Of a stretch of DNA of 64,000 bases, positions 33,171 through 43,785 are shown piece by piece; position 1 is the stretch's first letter; each line of letters opens with the position of its first letter. The notes under the pieces are model-generated. The model saw nothing but the letters and a program-made list of their open reading frames with translations, did no database searches and was not told the DNA's origin. The position numbers and the translations under genes are program-made. Source of the stretch: Cyrtodaria siliqua (lineage: Eukaryota > Mollusca > Bivalvia > Adapedonta > Hiatellidae); the NCBI GenBank assembly GCA_037043455.1, contig JAWPHD010011477.1:19532-83531 (forward strand), read 5' to 3'.

Positions 33171-33449
33171 TGATATCAAACTATATAAATTAAATCCCTT
33201 ACAACATCAACCTTAGTATATCCTCTTTTTTCTGCTCCACATCACACTGTGGAACAGAAATGGAATGATCTGTATTCAGAAATATAGCAGGTGTGTGACC
33301 AGTGACCAGGTAACACACAGGATATGTTATGCAATTTCTCCTGAGAATTATGTTACTATCTCAGTAGATTTGAACTTGTCTCAGGTTATAGTTGGAAAAT
33401 CAGAATTCAAATAAAATCTTAAAATCCTACAATTTGTTTTCAGTCTTTT
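33171..33449 (+). repeat. Family-L repeat, copy 2, left part
   Basis: Close match to 1,451-1,783. It is cut at 'cagtctttt' by the element at 33,450-34,480 and resumes at 34,481 ('ctttttctgagagtc'). Confidence 0.8.
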
Positions 33450-34480
33450 CAGTGCTCCAAGAATAGGATAGCCCGACGCCCGGGGCTCCTCGAAATCCAT
33501 TCCTGGCCCGTCTCATTTTGCATACAAGGAGCCCGATCTCAAGATCCTCAAGACAAAATACTCCTATGTGTATTCTGAACTATGAAAACACTTGCAAAAA
33601 GTAATTAAAATGTGTTATACACAAATTGAAACAATAAGAGGTTTGAATATTTTGCCTGGCGTCGACACAGTTTGTCACAACTTTGAGATCGACAACATTA
33701 TCCTGCTATTAGGGTTGTGTTTTCTTTCCTCTTTGATAAGAAATACCATTTTTGGCATTCAAAACACATTAATGCATGAAAAAAGTTCCTAATTGATGGT
33801 ATTTTGATTGAATGTTTGTGAAATTTTCGGGCCGTAAAAGTGCGGTGTCACAGTAGTTCGGATGGTACATAATTTCGGATTTTTTTATATTTGTTTTAAA
33901 TAATCGAATAAGAAAAACATTTCTTTTCACTTTTTAATCCGTCATTCTTTCTTTTATCATGTGTAAGGAGTTCCTGGAATCCTACTTTTAAATGAATTTT
34001 ACTCTAGGCTCCTAATTCTTTAACTTGGAGAAAGTGGTGACAAAATGAAAAATATAGCCAGAGGAGGCCCTGATAGTCTAATAAAACCTAATTAAAAATT
34101 TGGCTCCAAGTTCGACTCCAGTTTCACCAAGTCGGCTCTGATTAGTGTCGTTTGGCAAAAGTGCCAGTACTCTCCTTTGCATCGGTTGTAAATTTCAATG
34201 TAATATTCTATTCTAACGAAGTGATAAATAAGTCTGCTGACTAGGGAGCATAAAGTGGTAACAAAAAGAAAAATATAGTCAGAGGAGGTTCTGAGTTTGA
34301 GTAATACATACGTAACAAATGTATGCTATAAAAGCGAATAAAGACACATTTCCACTAAGAAAAAAATATTGGACCTTTCCATTTTAAATCAGGGCCTGTC
34401 CATTTTAAATCAGGGCCTGTCCATTTTCAGAAGCAACAAGCCCTGGGCCTGTCTCTTAAAATAATTTCCTGTGAGCACTG
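33450..34480 (+). mobile_element. 1,031-bp element with CAGTGCTC ends and 5-bp duplication
   Basis: Termini CAGTGCTC.. and ..GAGCACTG are perfect 8-bp inverted repeats. CTTTT is duplicated at 33,445-33,449 and 34,481-34,485, and the empty site is preserved at 1.7 kb. The subterminal 'gacgcccggggctcc' and 'agccctgggcctgt' zones are GC-rich. A tandem 'tccattttaaatcagggcc' lies at 34,377-34,430. A hAT-like type with short duplication is possible; no transposase frame. Confidence 0.8.
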
Positions 34481-34530
34481 CTTTTTCTGAGAGTCAAAAT
34501 ACAAAAGAGACTAAATCCTTCCCTTCTATG
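34481..34530 (+). repeat. Family-L repeat, copy 2, right part
   Basis: 'gagtcaaaatacaaaagaga' continues the L sequence after the inserted element. Confidence 0.8.
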
Positions 34531-35007
34531 AATGTATAATGGACTGTCCTTTTAATTTGGACCAGTCCATTTGTAGTACAAAGGGGTGTTTCGATCAAAT
34601 GACTGATGAGCACCATTTCAGTTAAACCCTGATCAGCCTGCAATATGTCGTGCCAGTCATTTTGGTAAAGGTAATTCAAATCAATATCACTTATGATTTT
34701 TGAGAAGTAGTCACCACAAAATCACATTTTTTTTAAATCTATTTTTAACCATTTTTTGGCCGACCTGAACTTTTGCTAGGATCAACTAGACATCAAGAGC
34801 AACATTCCTGTGAAGTTTCATGAAAATCCGTCAAGTAGTTTCAGAGGAGTAGTCACTACAAGTTTTCATTATATAACTCTATGTAAACAAAGATGGCCGC
34901 AAAAGATGATATTTAATTTGAATCAAAATATTTAATGTCAAATCTTTTAAATCATTTTAGAAAAGTCCCATATCAATATCAGTTATAGTTTTCAAGTAGT
35001 CACTAAA

Positions 35008-35070
35008 GACGTACCCCAAGGTTCTGTCTTCGGGCCAATTCTCTGTGTACTATACATAAATGACCTACTC
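35008..35070 (+). pseudogene. 63-bp reverse transcriptase motif fragment
   Basis: The frame reads DVPQGSVFGPILCVLYINDL, which is the most conserved RT block of non-LTR elements (PQGSxxGPxL..YINDL). It lies between family-A core sequences: before it 'ttttcaagtagtcact', after it 'aaattattttcgacaagg'. No other LINE sequence surrounds it, no tail and no target duplication are visible. It differs in sequence from the LINE at 3.8 kb, so it derives from another element. Confidence 0.85.
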
Positions 35071-35660
35071 AAAATTATTTTCGACAAGGATCAACATCAT
35101 GTCATACTGATCATTTTAGAAAAAGTCCCATATCAATATCACTTATAGTTTTCAAGAAGTAGTCGCTACAAACTTGTATTTGAAAATCTATTTTTAGCTA
35201 TGGTGGCCATCTTGAATTTCCGGCCGACCTGAAATTTTGCTAGGATCAATTAATCAATTAGACATCAAGAGCAACATTCCTGTGAAGTTAAAGAAAATAC
35301 GTCAAGTAGTTTCAGAGGAGTAGTCGCTATAAGTTTTCATTATATAACTCTATGTAAACAAAGACTGGCGGCCATGTTTAATGTCAAATCAAAATAATTT
35401 TCGACAAGGATCAACGTCATGTCATACTGATCATTTTAGAAAAAGTCCCATATCAATATCACTTATAGTTTTCAAGAAGTAGTCGCTACAAACTTCTATT
35501 TTGAAAACCTATTTTTAGCCATGGTGGCCATCTAGAATTTTCGTCCGACCTGAAATTTTGCTAGGATCAATTAGACATCAAAAGCAACATTCCTGTGAAT
35601 TTTCATGAAAATCCGTCGAGTAGTTTCAAGAATAGTCGCTCCAAGTCTTTACTAGATAAC

Positions 35661-35978
35661 CAGGGTCGTCGATCTGCCGATTTTGCGTCCTGTAACAGGA
35701 CGCATTCCTCCCTCCAAAAAGAATGTTTTTTTCCCCCATTTCAAACTCAAAATTCCCCCCACTGAAAAAAAACACAATAAAAAAACAACAACAACACTTT
35801 TGGTACGTAAAATATTGAGTACGAACATTTAATACAAATAAAACATGTAGACTATTTAAAACAATGATTATAATCAAAATTATGGCCACAAAATAATTCC
35901 CCCTTTTCTGTAAAAGCACGCGAAAATTCCCCCACACAAGGGTATGGGTCGCAGTCCCCCAAACCAGATCGACTGCCC
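35661..35978. mobile_element. 318-bp family-N insertion with internal palindrome
   Basis: Flanked by GATAAC (35,655-35,660 and 35,979-35,984), which in the uninterrupted family-A core occurs once. Imperfect inverted ends share GTCGATCTG. A 21-base near-palindrome TGCGTCCTGT-A-ACAGGACGCA lies at 35,684-35,704. The rest is C-run and A-run rich. Confidence 0.75.
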
Positions 35979-36696
35979 GATAACTCTATGTAAACAAAGA
36001 TGGCCACTGACAGCCATGTTTAACATCGAATCAAAAATATTTTCGAGAAGGACCAACATCATGTCACGCTGATCATTTTAGAAAAAGTCCCATATCAATA
36101 TTACTTATAGTTTTCAAGAAGTAGTCGCTACAAACTTGTTTTCTGAAAATCTATTTTTAGGTGTGGCGGCCATCTTGAATTTCCAGCCGACCTAAAGTTT
36201 TGCTAGAATCAATTAGACATCAAGAACAACATTCATGTGAAGTTTCATGAAAATCCGTCAAGGAGTATCAGAGAAGTAGTCGCTACAAGTTTTCATTATA
36301 TAACTCTATGTAAACAAAGATGGCCGCTGGCAGCCATGTTTAACATCGAATCAAAACGATTTTTGACAAGGACCAACACCATGTCATGCTGATCATTTTA
36401 GAAAAAGTCCCATATCAATATCACTTACAGTTTTCAAGAAGTAGTCGCTACAAACTTGTTTTTTAAAAATATATTTTTCGATCTGGCGGCCATCTTGGAT
36501 TTTACATCAACATGAATTTTTGCTAGTATCAACTAGACTTCATGGGCAACATTTCTTTAAAGTTTCATAAAAATCCATTCAGTAGTTTCAGATTAGTCGC
36601 TACAAAAACAGTTTACGGACAGACAGACGGACGCCGCACCACGGCATAAGCTCTGCTGATCTCTGATCAGTAGAGCTAAAAACTAATTCGGCTAAA

Positions 36697-39510
36697 CAAC
36701 AAGAGGCCCAAGAGGGCTCTACTGGCTCAACATAAAGTTTATGTACAAGGGGCCATAATTCTTTCAAAAATCATTCAACCGGAACATGGCGATGATACTG
36801 ATCATCCCTGCAAAGTTTCGTTGAAATCCAGCCAGAGGTTCAGGAGAACAAGTCTAGACAAATTTAGTGTATTAAAACCTTTAAAGGCTCATAACTCTGC
36901 CAACATTCATTCAACCAGAACATGGCAATGACAGGTGCAACTAGGCTTATTACTGATCATCCGCGCCAAAATTCGCTGAAATCTGGCAGAGTTCAGAAGA
37001 GACTGATCTGGACAAAGTTTGTGTATTAAAACATTTAAAGGGTCACAACTCTGCCAAAAATCATTCAACCGAAATATGGCGATAATATGCACAACTAGGC
37101 TTGATACTGATCATCCTTGTCAAGTTTTGTCTGTATCCAGCCAGGGGTTCAGGAGAACTAGCCCGGAAAAAAATGGTGGTATCAAAATCAAAGGGCCATA
37201 ACTCTGCCAAATATCTGTAAACCAGAACGCGACGATGACATGCACAACTAGGCTTGGTGTAGATCATCCCTGCAAAGTTTCATTGAAACCTGGCGAGGGG
37301 TTCAGGAGAAGTAAATCGGACAAAGTTTGTGTATTAAAACCTTTAAAGGGCCATAATTCTGCCAAAAAATCATTCAACCGGAATACGGCAATGATTTGCA
37401 CAACTAGACATGGAATTGATCATCCCTAAAAAGCTTCGTTTAAATCCGGTCAGGGGTTCAGGAGAACTAGTCGGAACAGAGTTTGTGTATTAAAACCTTT
37501 AAAGGGCCATAACTCCGCCAAAAATCATTCAATGGAACACGGCGATGATTTGCACAACTAGACATGGAATCGATCATCCCTAAAAAGTTTCGTTTAATCC
37601 GGCCAGAGGTTCAGGAGAACTAGTCAGAACAAAGTTTGTGTATTAAAACCTTTAAAGGGCTATAACTCCGCCAAAATCATTCAACTGGAACACGGTGACT
37701 ATGTACAACTAGGCTTGGTACTAATCATCCCTGCAAAGTTTCAATGAAATCCGGCCAAATGAAGGTCCTTTCGTCTTAATGAGGCCAAGATATAGCATAT
37801 TTCAGAAAATCAAGGGCCATGACTCCGATGTAAATGGTCCAATCTGAATGATTTTCGAACTTGTCCAAGCTTTCATTGATATTAACAATCTGGTAACGTT
37901 TCTTAAAGATCCGATGAAAGATGAAGGCCCTATCGTCTTGAGGCAAAATATAGGATTCTTAATCAAGGGCCACAACTCCACTGTTACTGGTCCAATCTGG
38001 CAGGTTTTCGAACTTGACCGAGCTTTCATTGATATTAACAATCTAGTAAAGTTTCATAAAGATCGCATAAAAATGAAGGCCCTATCATCTTAACGAGGCA
38101 ACGATAGCATTTTTAACTAAATCAAGGGCCACAACTCTTCTGTTACTGGTCCGATCTGGCTGGTTTTCAAACTTGTTTGAGCGGTCATTGATATAAACAA
38201 TCATTCAGGTAAAGTTTCGTAAAGAACAGATGAAAGATGAAGGCACTATCGAATTAACGAGGCAAAATATAGCATTTTAACTAAATCAAGGGCCAAAATT
38301 CCACTGTTACTAGTCCGATCTAGCTGGTTTTCAATTTGTTCCGAGCTTTAATTGATATTAACAATCTGGTAAAAAATTCAAAAAGATCGCCCGAAAAATG
38401 AAGTCCCTATCATATTAACGAGGCAAAATATAGTATGTTTAACTAAATCAAGGGCCACAACTCTGCTGTTACTGGTCCGATCTGGCTGGTTTTCGAACTT
38501 GTCCGAGCTTTCATTTATATAAACCATCTGGTAAAGTTTGGATGAAAGATGAAAGCCCTATCGTTAACAAGGCAAAATATAGCATTTTTAACTAAATCAA
38601 GGGCAATAACTCCGTTGTTACTGGTCCGATCTAGCTGGTTTTCGACCTTGTCCGAGCTTTCATTGATATTAACAATCTTTGCAAGTTTGGTATCGATCAA
38701 ATAATAAATGAAGTTGCTAGAGTGTTCCCAAGCCTTAATATGGCATTTTTCAGCGAAAACAAGAGCCATAACTCCGGTGAAATTATTTCGATCTTGCCAT
38801 TTTTCGAACTTGTCCGAGCTTTCATTGATATAAAGACACTGGCAAAGTTAAGTAAAGTCCGATTAATATTGAAGGCCCTAGAGTGTTCACAAGGCAGAAA
38901 ATAGCATTTTTCAGAAAAAACAAGGGCCATAACTCCGGTGTTACTGATCCGATTTAGCTGGTTTTCGTAAACAATTGAGCTTTCATTGATATTAACAATC
39001 TCTGCAAGTTTGGTAACGATCAAATAATAAATGAAGGTGCTAGAGTGTTCACAAGGCAGAAAATGTCATTTTCCAGAAATAACAAGGGCCATAACTCTAG
39101 TGTTACTGACCCAATTTAGCTGATTTTCAAACTTGTCCAAGCTATTATTGATATTAACAATCTGTGCAAGTTTGGTAACGATCAAATAATAAATGAAGGT
39201 GCTAGAGCGTTCACAAGGCCGAAAATAGCAATTTTCAAGAAAAAAACAAAAGCCATAACTCCGGTGTTACTGATCCGATTTGGCTGGTTTTCGAACTTGT
39301 CCGGCCTTTCATTGGTATTAACAATCTGTGCAAGTTTGGTAAAGATCAAATAATAAATGAAGGTGTTGGAGTGTTCACAAGGCTTACTATGGCATTTTTC
39401 AGCAAAACAAGGGCCATAACTCCGGTGAAATTTATCAGATCCGGCTGGTTTTCGAACTTGTCCGAGCTTTCATTGATATAAAGACACTGGCAGAAGAGAG
39501 TAGAGCTAAT
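36697..39510 (+). mobile_element. Family-D pearl-like element with two core types
   Basis: Head 'aagaggcccaagagggctct' at 36,701. About seven units of about 155 bp follow ('ccataactctgccaaaaatc', 'gcacaactaggcttg', 'ccagaggttcaggaga') to about 37,780. Then about eleven units of about 160 bp of a second type ('actggtccgatctggctggt', 'cgaacttgtccgagctttca', 'gaaggccctatcgt') run to about 39,480, and a short tail with 'agtagagct', the inverse of the head's 'agctctact'. No GGAC microsatellite is present. Many short frames on both strands are by-products of the repeat. Confidence 0.8.
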
Positions 39511-39534
39511 AACGAGATGCCGTGAGTTTTTCAA

Positions 39535-39565
39535 AAAATCAAGATTGCCATATGTACCATTAAAT
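39535..39565 (-). repeat. Solitary copy of the 45/55-kb core
   Basis: 'aaatcaagattgccatatgt' followed by 'accattaaat', reverse orientation. Confidence 0.6.
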
Positions 39566-39837
39566 TATAAAAAGAGAAAACACTGTTAAATAATATTTAA
39601 ATTCATTAAATTGCCGGTAATGGTTCATTAAAACCCCTGCCCATCGAAGTTTTTAAATAACCAACAAGCTCAGACAGACTCTATCTAAAATTCTTTTTTA
39701 TAGTATGGTGTACTTAAGTGACCCTGACAATTTCACTGAACATACGACAAATATATTTATAATGAATAGGGGTAGGACCCCCACTTCATGTTCATTTTGT
39801 CTTTTTTTTTATCATGCTCATTCAAGGTTTTCTTCAT
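39566..39837. other. Short repeat shared with 53.1 kb, otherwise unassigned
   Basis: 39,650-39,725 ('agacagactctatctaaaat', 'ttttatagtatggtgtactt') is the inverse of 53,105-53,180. Confidence 0.5.
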
Positions 39838-40062
39838 GACACCGCATATGCAAATATTGAAACGTGGCTCCATCTTAAATGGAGTGTCTACAATAGAATT
39901 TGCAGCAACTCTGCAGTTCTGCAGGTTCTAGGCCCATTCTCCATATATTATCTAGATGTAAATGGAGAATGAGCCTGGCATGTTCATCCGTTTGGCGCCA
40001 TATAACCTTTCTTCTGTTGGTGCGCCGTAAAACCCCAATTCAATTAAATTCAATTATAATGT
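39838..40062 (+). mobile_element. SINE-like repeat, family H, copy 2
   Basis: Matches 28,068-28,305 including the conserved hairpin and the 'gttggtgcgccgtaaaaccc' 3' end. Confidence 0.7.
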
Positions 40063-40164
40063 ATATAATGAATATATGCACCCACTGAGTGCTGCAAATT
40101 AGCGCAATATATGTATAAAAAAAAAATGGACGGTAAAATTGAAATAAGATTTTGTTTAATCTAC

Positions 40165-40518
40165 CTTTGTTGAAGGGCCAGTGCTGATCTCAACTCCTAC
40201 TATAAAAAGCAGAAGTGCTATACAACCCAATAACCCGACTGCATGGAGGGTTCTAGGGGTAACAATATAGGAACCTCTAGCCTCTCCGTAGTCTTGATCA
40301 TTTTCGACACTTAATTGTAAATACGAACGTCTTGACCCTTTTGTCCAGAAATAAATAGAAACAGAAAACACGCCATTAATTATTATTTTATTATTAAAAT
40401 TTGTTTGACCCGCTACATTAAGGTTGTTGATATAATGATGATTTCCTCTTTGTTTATTAATGTATTGCCTTCTGCCGTTTTGTCTATCTTGGATAGAAGG
40501 TGCGTCTCTATCAGCCAA
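40165..40518 (-). CDS. Candidate exon, membrane-protein-like, reverse strand
   Basis: An open frame of about 118 codons on the minus strand ends at AAAG|GTAGAT, a plausible splice donor (junction at 40,165). Near its C-terminal end lies a hydrophobic stretch LHAVGLLGCIALLLFIVGVE, long enough for one membrane helix, after a polar N-terminal part rich in Asn, Gln, Arg. There is no in-frame ATG, so if real it is an internal exon or uses a start in another exon. Immediately upstream lies a CCAAT box and a forward ATG frame, giving a divergent arrangement. Family not recognised; it may be chance. Confidence 0.3.
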
Positions 40519-40546
40519 TCAGAAACGATACCAGGATCTCGGTAAA
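40514..40546. promoter_or_regulatory. CCAAT box between divergent frames
   Basis: 'cagccaatcag' (CCAAT at 40,514-40,518) lies about 30 bp before the forward ATG and at the edge of the reverse frame. This is consistent with a small bidirectional promoter, but unproven. Confidence 0.3.
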
Positions 40547-40666
40547 ATGGCTCCTGCGTCGAAACAAAATAAAAGAAAGGTTCTAGACGTTTGTCTTGAA
40601 AAAAAGCAAGCGTCGCAACATGATCTACATAAGCCTTTACCTAAAAAAATGATGCGACAACGGTAA
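40547..40666 (+). CDS. Candidate short first exon, basic peptide
   Basis: The ATG at 40,547 has A at -3 and G at +4 (aaaATGG). It opens 39 codons, strongly basic (MAPASKQNKRKVL.., ..KPLPKKMMRQR). The stop directly overlaps CG|GTAAAC (donor at 40,663), so the frame may continue by splicing. The Lys/Arg-rich start would suit a nuclear protein. No homologue is recognised. Confidence 0.3.
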   Translation: MAPASKQNKRKVLDVCLEKKQASQHDLHKPLPKKMMRQR

Positions 40667-41177
40667 ACATCAATGTCAACCATCTTGAATCATCAACTGC
40701 GGCATATCGTCAGCATCTAAACTGCACAGTGATTGGGATAGGCACTCACCTTGTGCCAGTCGCATAAAATTACGAATTGCCCTTCGACACTGATCTATAC
40801 ATGTGTGCCATACGGCGCATCAATATAATTTAATAAATCTACTACCTGCCGAGTCTGCCGTTAATCATTTTTCAAGTGTCTTGGCAGAGGTAAAGCGTAA
40901 AGAAATATGATTGTCCTCCCTTTCAGGTTGACCACCATCAATTGCATGTAAAACTGAATGTAGTTCCTATAATAAAAAGTAATCCCTCCTTTTTTGATGA
41001 AATGGGCGTTATAAGTAGGGAAAATCTACCCATTTCTATTCGATTTTGTTGTTGTATATATTATATATAAGGCCAGAAAAAAATAATCCTGTGTTTCTGG
41101 TTACCCGACTGTCCCTATTTGTTGGCGCCGACCCTGCAGTTTTATATCATAAAAAAAGACGAAAAAGCTGGGTACGA
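40667..41177. other. Unassigned interval
   Basis: 'aggcactcaccttgt' at about 40,741 resembles part of the tRNA-like sequence at 41.5 kb. Nothing else recognised. Confidence 0.4.
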
Positions 41178-41507
41178 AACTTTACCATCGGTTACTTAGG
41201 CATCCGATTCTGATGATCGATAATGAAAGTCTAAAATCGACCATCGTAATGTAAAAATGCACTTTAATTAATGTTCAAAATGACAACACTTGTGAAAATG
41301 AGCATATATACACGAATGAACACATTTATATCAATTAGAATTATTTTGCTGATAAAATGATAACGGTGTAAAAAAAACAAGACAGGAAAAAATACATGCT
41401 TAATCAGAACTTATTCAAGGTTCAAGGCCTCACACTCAGATTTACATACGTACACGTTATACTTCACTTTGACTGACCGATTATAACCGATGATTGATCA
41501 CAGTTGG
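41178..41507 (-). mobile_element. hAT-type MITE family K, copy 2, diverged
   Basis: The reverse complement aligns with 14,320-14,700 in order: 'ggttataatcgg', 'aggccttgaac', 'attcctgtct', 'atgctcatttt' and 'tgcctaagta'. Termini and target duplication are no longer clear. Confidence 0.6.
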
Positions 41508-41575
41508 TACAGGTAGAGCACTCACCTTGTAAGCGCGGGGTCCCGTGTTCGAGTATCGTACTGGCTGCACTTTTT
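41498..41575 (+). mobile_element. tRNA-like SINE head (Thr-like)
   Basis: 'tggtacaggtagagcac' (A box), CTTGTAA anticodon loop (TGT) and 'gtgttcgagta' (B box), followed by a T-run terminator 'ctttttccc'. The anticodon stem no longer pairs. Confidence 0.55.
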
Positions 41576-43384
41576 CCCTTTGGTTTTACTTTACTTTAAT
41601 ATTAAAGATTCAATAAAAGACTTTGAATAAAAATATAATGAATGTTTTGTTGTTTGTTTTTTTGATTTTTATTTTACAACATGGCAACTTCTCAAATCTG
41701 AAATCTGCCTGCCACACCCATCCACTCCTACTGAATGTAAAACTTAGGACGGACGGATAATGGGAACACTATTATTATGTCTCCCCCACATTGGTGATGG
41801 GGCATACACAATTATATCAAAGCCATGTAGTTTGTTTTGCAGAACGTTTTTTTTTCGCAGTGAATTTTTACGCGGTGAAAAGTTAAACTTTTCAAATCCT
41901 TATTTGTGCATCACATCTATAGCCTATAATACGGTAGCAAATACAGTACATTATGATACTTGCCCATTAATAATATAAGGTTATCAATTACCTTCTTATA
42001 AACTTTCTAAAATCTACTTTTCCCTACGAAACACATCCGGTCTGGGCCTGCCCATCGTCTGCTTTTTGAAAGGAATATTCCAGAGAACTCTGACGTAATA
42101 GTCTACCATAAATGAGCTGGAATGACCCTAAATGAACTCAGACGAACCCACCTACAGTGCACAGAAGGGTGTATCATCGGTAGTAAAGAATCATTTTCTG
42201 TTTAAATTCAGTTCTATCAGTTCATGTAGTTTAGATTATTTTTAAAAGTGTCTTGTTTTTAAAAATAGATCTACTGTAGTCATTAAATAAGCAAACTTGT
42301 TAAAGTGTTGCACTTCTAGGGGAAACATTTACCCACAGACATATTAATAAAGTCTGTAATTTACTGTATTCATGTAAATATTGGTGCAAAATTACAGGCC
42401 TATAACTCGCAGTTATTTTAAGGATTGTTTTTCATTTTTTGCGATGTTATCGAAGCATAACACGTCGATGATGGTCACACATTGTATAAAACCGCGTAGA
42501 ATGACTAAATAATCAGAATGCAGTAAATCTGTGTATTGACTATTGTTCGCAGTTTGTAATTATTTGTCATTATCTTTTTCCAGTATTTTTAAGGTTTACT
42601 GTAGTTTGTTTGCTAGTGGTTGATACTAACAAAACAAGAGAGAACAAACTGATAATAACAGAAAAAACAAACTTACCTCTGTACTCCATTTCCACAGATG
42701 GCAAGGTATTGACTCCACATGGCTTCAAACTTAATTACTTTTACATTTTTATATGGTATTATTTTTTCAACTTTGTATATAGATATACTGTAGATCTAAT
42801 ATACTTTTTAAAAAGGTTAAGCTGTGGAATTTGACGTCGCATCTTGTTTTGATAAATGTAAAGCTTGGCTTGCATTTTACTCAAGACTATGTATCATTTT
42901 TAAAAGGTTTAAGTAAATGTATAAATCATCCAGTGCAACATGTAATGATATAGTTTTCGACAAACATGATAGAGTTGAGTCGATTAAAGCGGGAAGTGGA
43001 CAACATATTCGTCAAATGCATTGGCAGAATTAATTGCAGCTGATAACATACCTATTCCGCAGTGGCACAAGTACATTAGTAACTATGCCAATAAAGCCAA
43101 CTTAAAATCAGTCCTATGTAAAAGGCGGTGCCATGATACATCTGGCATCTTGGACGTCTTAAATAACAGTTTAGTGCCTCCTCAATATATGACTATAACA
43201 GGGCTAGAAAAATCCTGGGATATTACTTTAACATGCTGCTACAGATCTCTGTTTGTGTGCTTTCAAATAAACCACGAAAACATAGACACCAAAAAAGATC
43301 AAATTTGACATTTGACCATTGACTGTGACCTTGAACTTTGCCATATATTACCCAATCTTACGTTGCCTATGAGATAACTTATGA
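41576..43384. other. Unassigned interval
   Basis: An open stretch of about 100 codons without ATG at 43,000-43,308 has no recognised homology. No repeats identified. Confidence 0.4.
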
Positions 43385-43785
43385 GATATTGTATATACTG
43401 CACACTTAATTCTACATAATATTCCAAAGAAAAGCCCAAGATGTTTTGTTAAAAAAATGGAATTAGTTAGAGAAAGGACACGACTGTGAAAAAAATTCAA
43501 AAATGTTGAAGTTCCTCTGAAAAATTGAGCCATTTCAGTACTGTATTTAACATAAAAAAAAATGCAAAATTTTGCATTCGAAGTTTGCTCACATGCTTGA
43601 CCCAAATGCGTGCTCTGTCGATAATGAAACTGAAGGAATACTATTTGCTGTGTTATGTGTTGTTTTAGTCTTTTTATTCCGAAAGGAAAGGTCTTACATA
43701 GCCATGTACCATTCGATAAACAGCAGAATATTGTACATACAATATATATCTGAAATTTCCGTCTTTCATTTCTTTTTCGCTTCAG
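43385..43785 (-). mobile_element. Family-Q MITE, degraded reverse copy
   Basis: Inverse of 61,000-61,450: 'agtttgctcacatgcttga', 'cataatattccaaag' and 'agccatgtaccattcgata' all recur. The right end keeps the terminal repeat ('ttctttttcgcttcag'); the left end is eroded to 'gatattgtat'. The reading frame over the middle is open in both copies. Confidence 0.75.

Larger units (their letters stand above)
34650..36685 (+). mobile_element. Family-A pearl-like element, third array
   Basis: Head truncated. Core units of about 320 bp run to a last divergent unit ('gattttacatcaacatgaa'), a short GACAG/ACGG run (36,615-36,630) and the tail hairpin 'ctgatc..gatcagtagagct'. Two foreign pieces lie inside: a 63-bp reverse-transcriptase fragment (35,008-35,070) and a 318-bp insertion (35,661-35,978). 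Confidence 0.8.

Noticed and set aside
37802..39534. Frames with repeated MKARTSSK.. / NINESSDK.. residues
   Set aside because: Produced by the family-D core units, in both orientations.
43000..43308. About 100 open codons (AELIAADNIPIPQWHKYISN..)
   Set aside because: No ATG, no splice acceptor that convinces, no recognised family.
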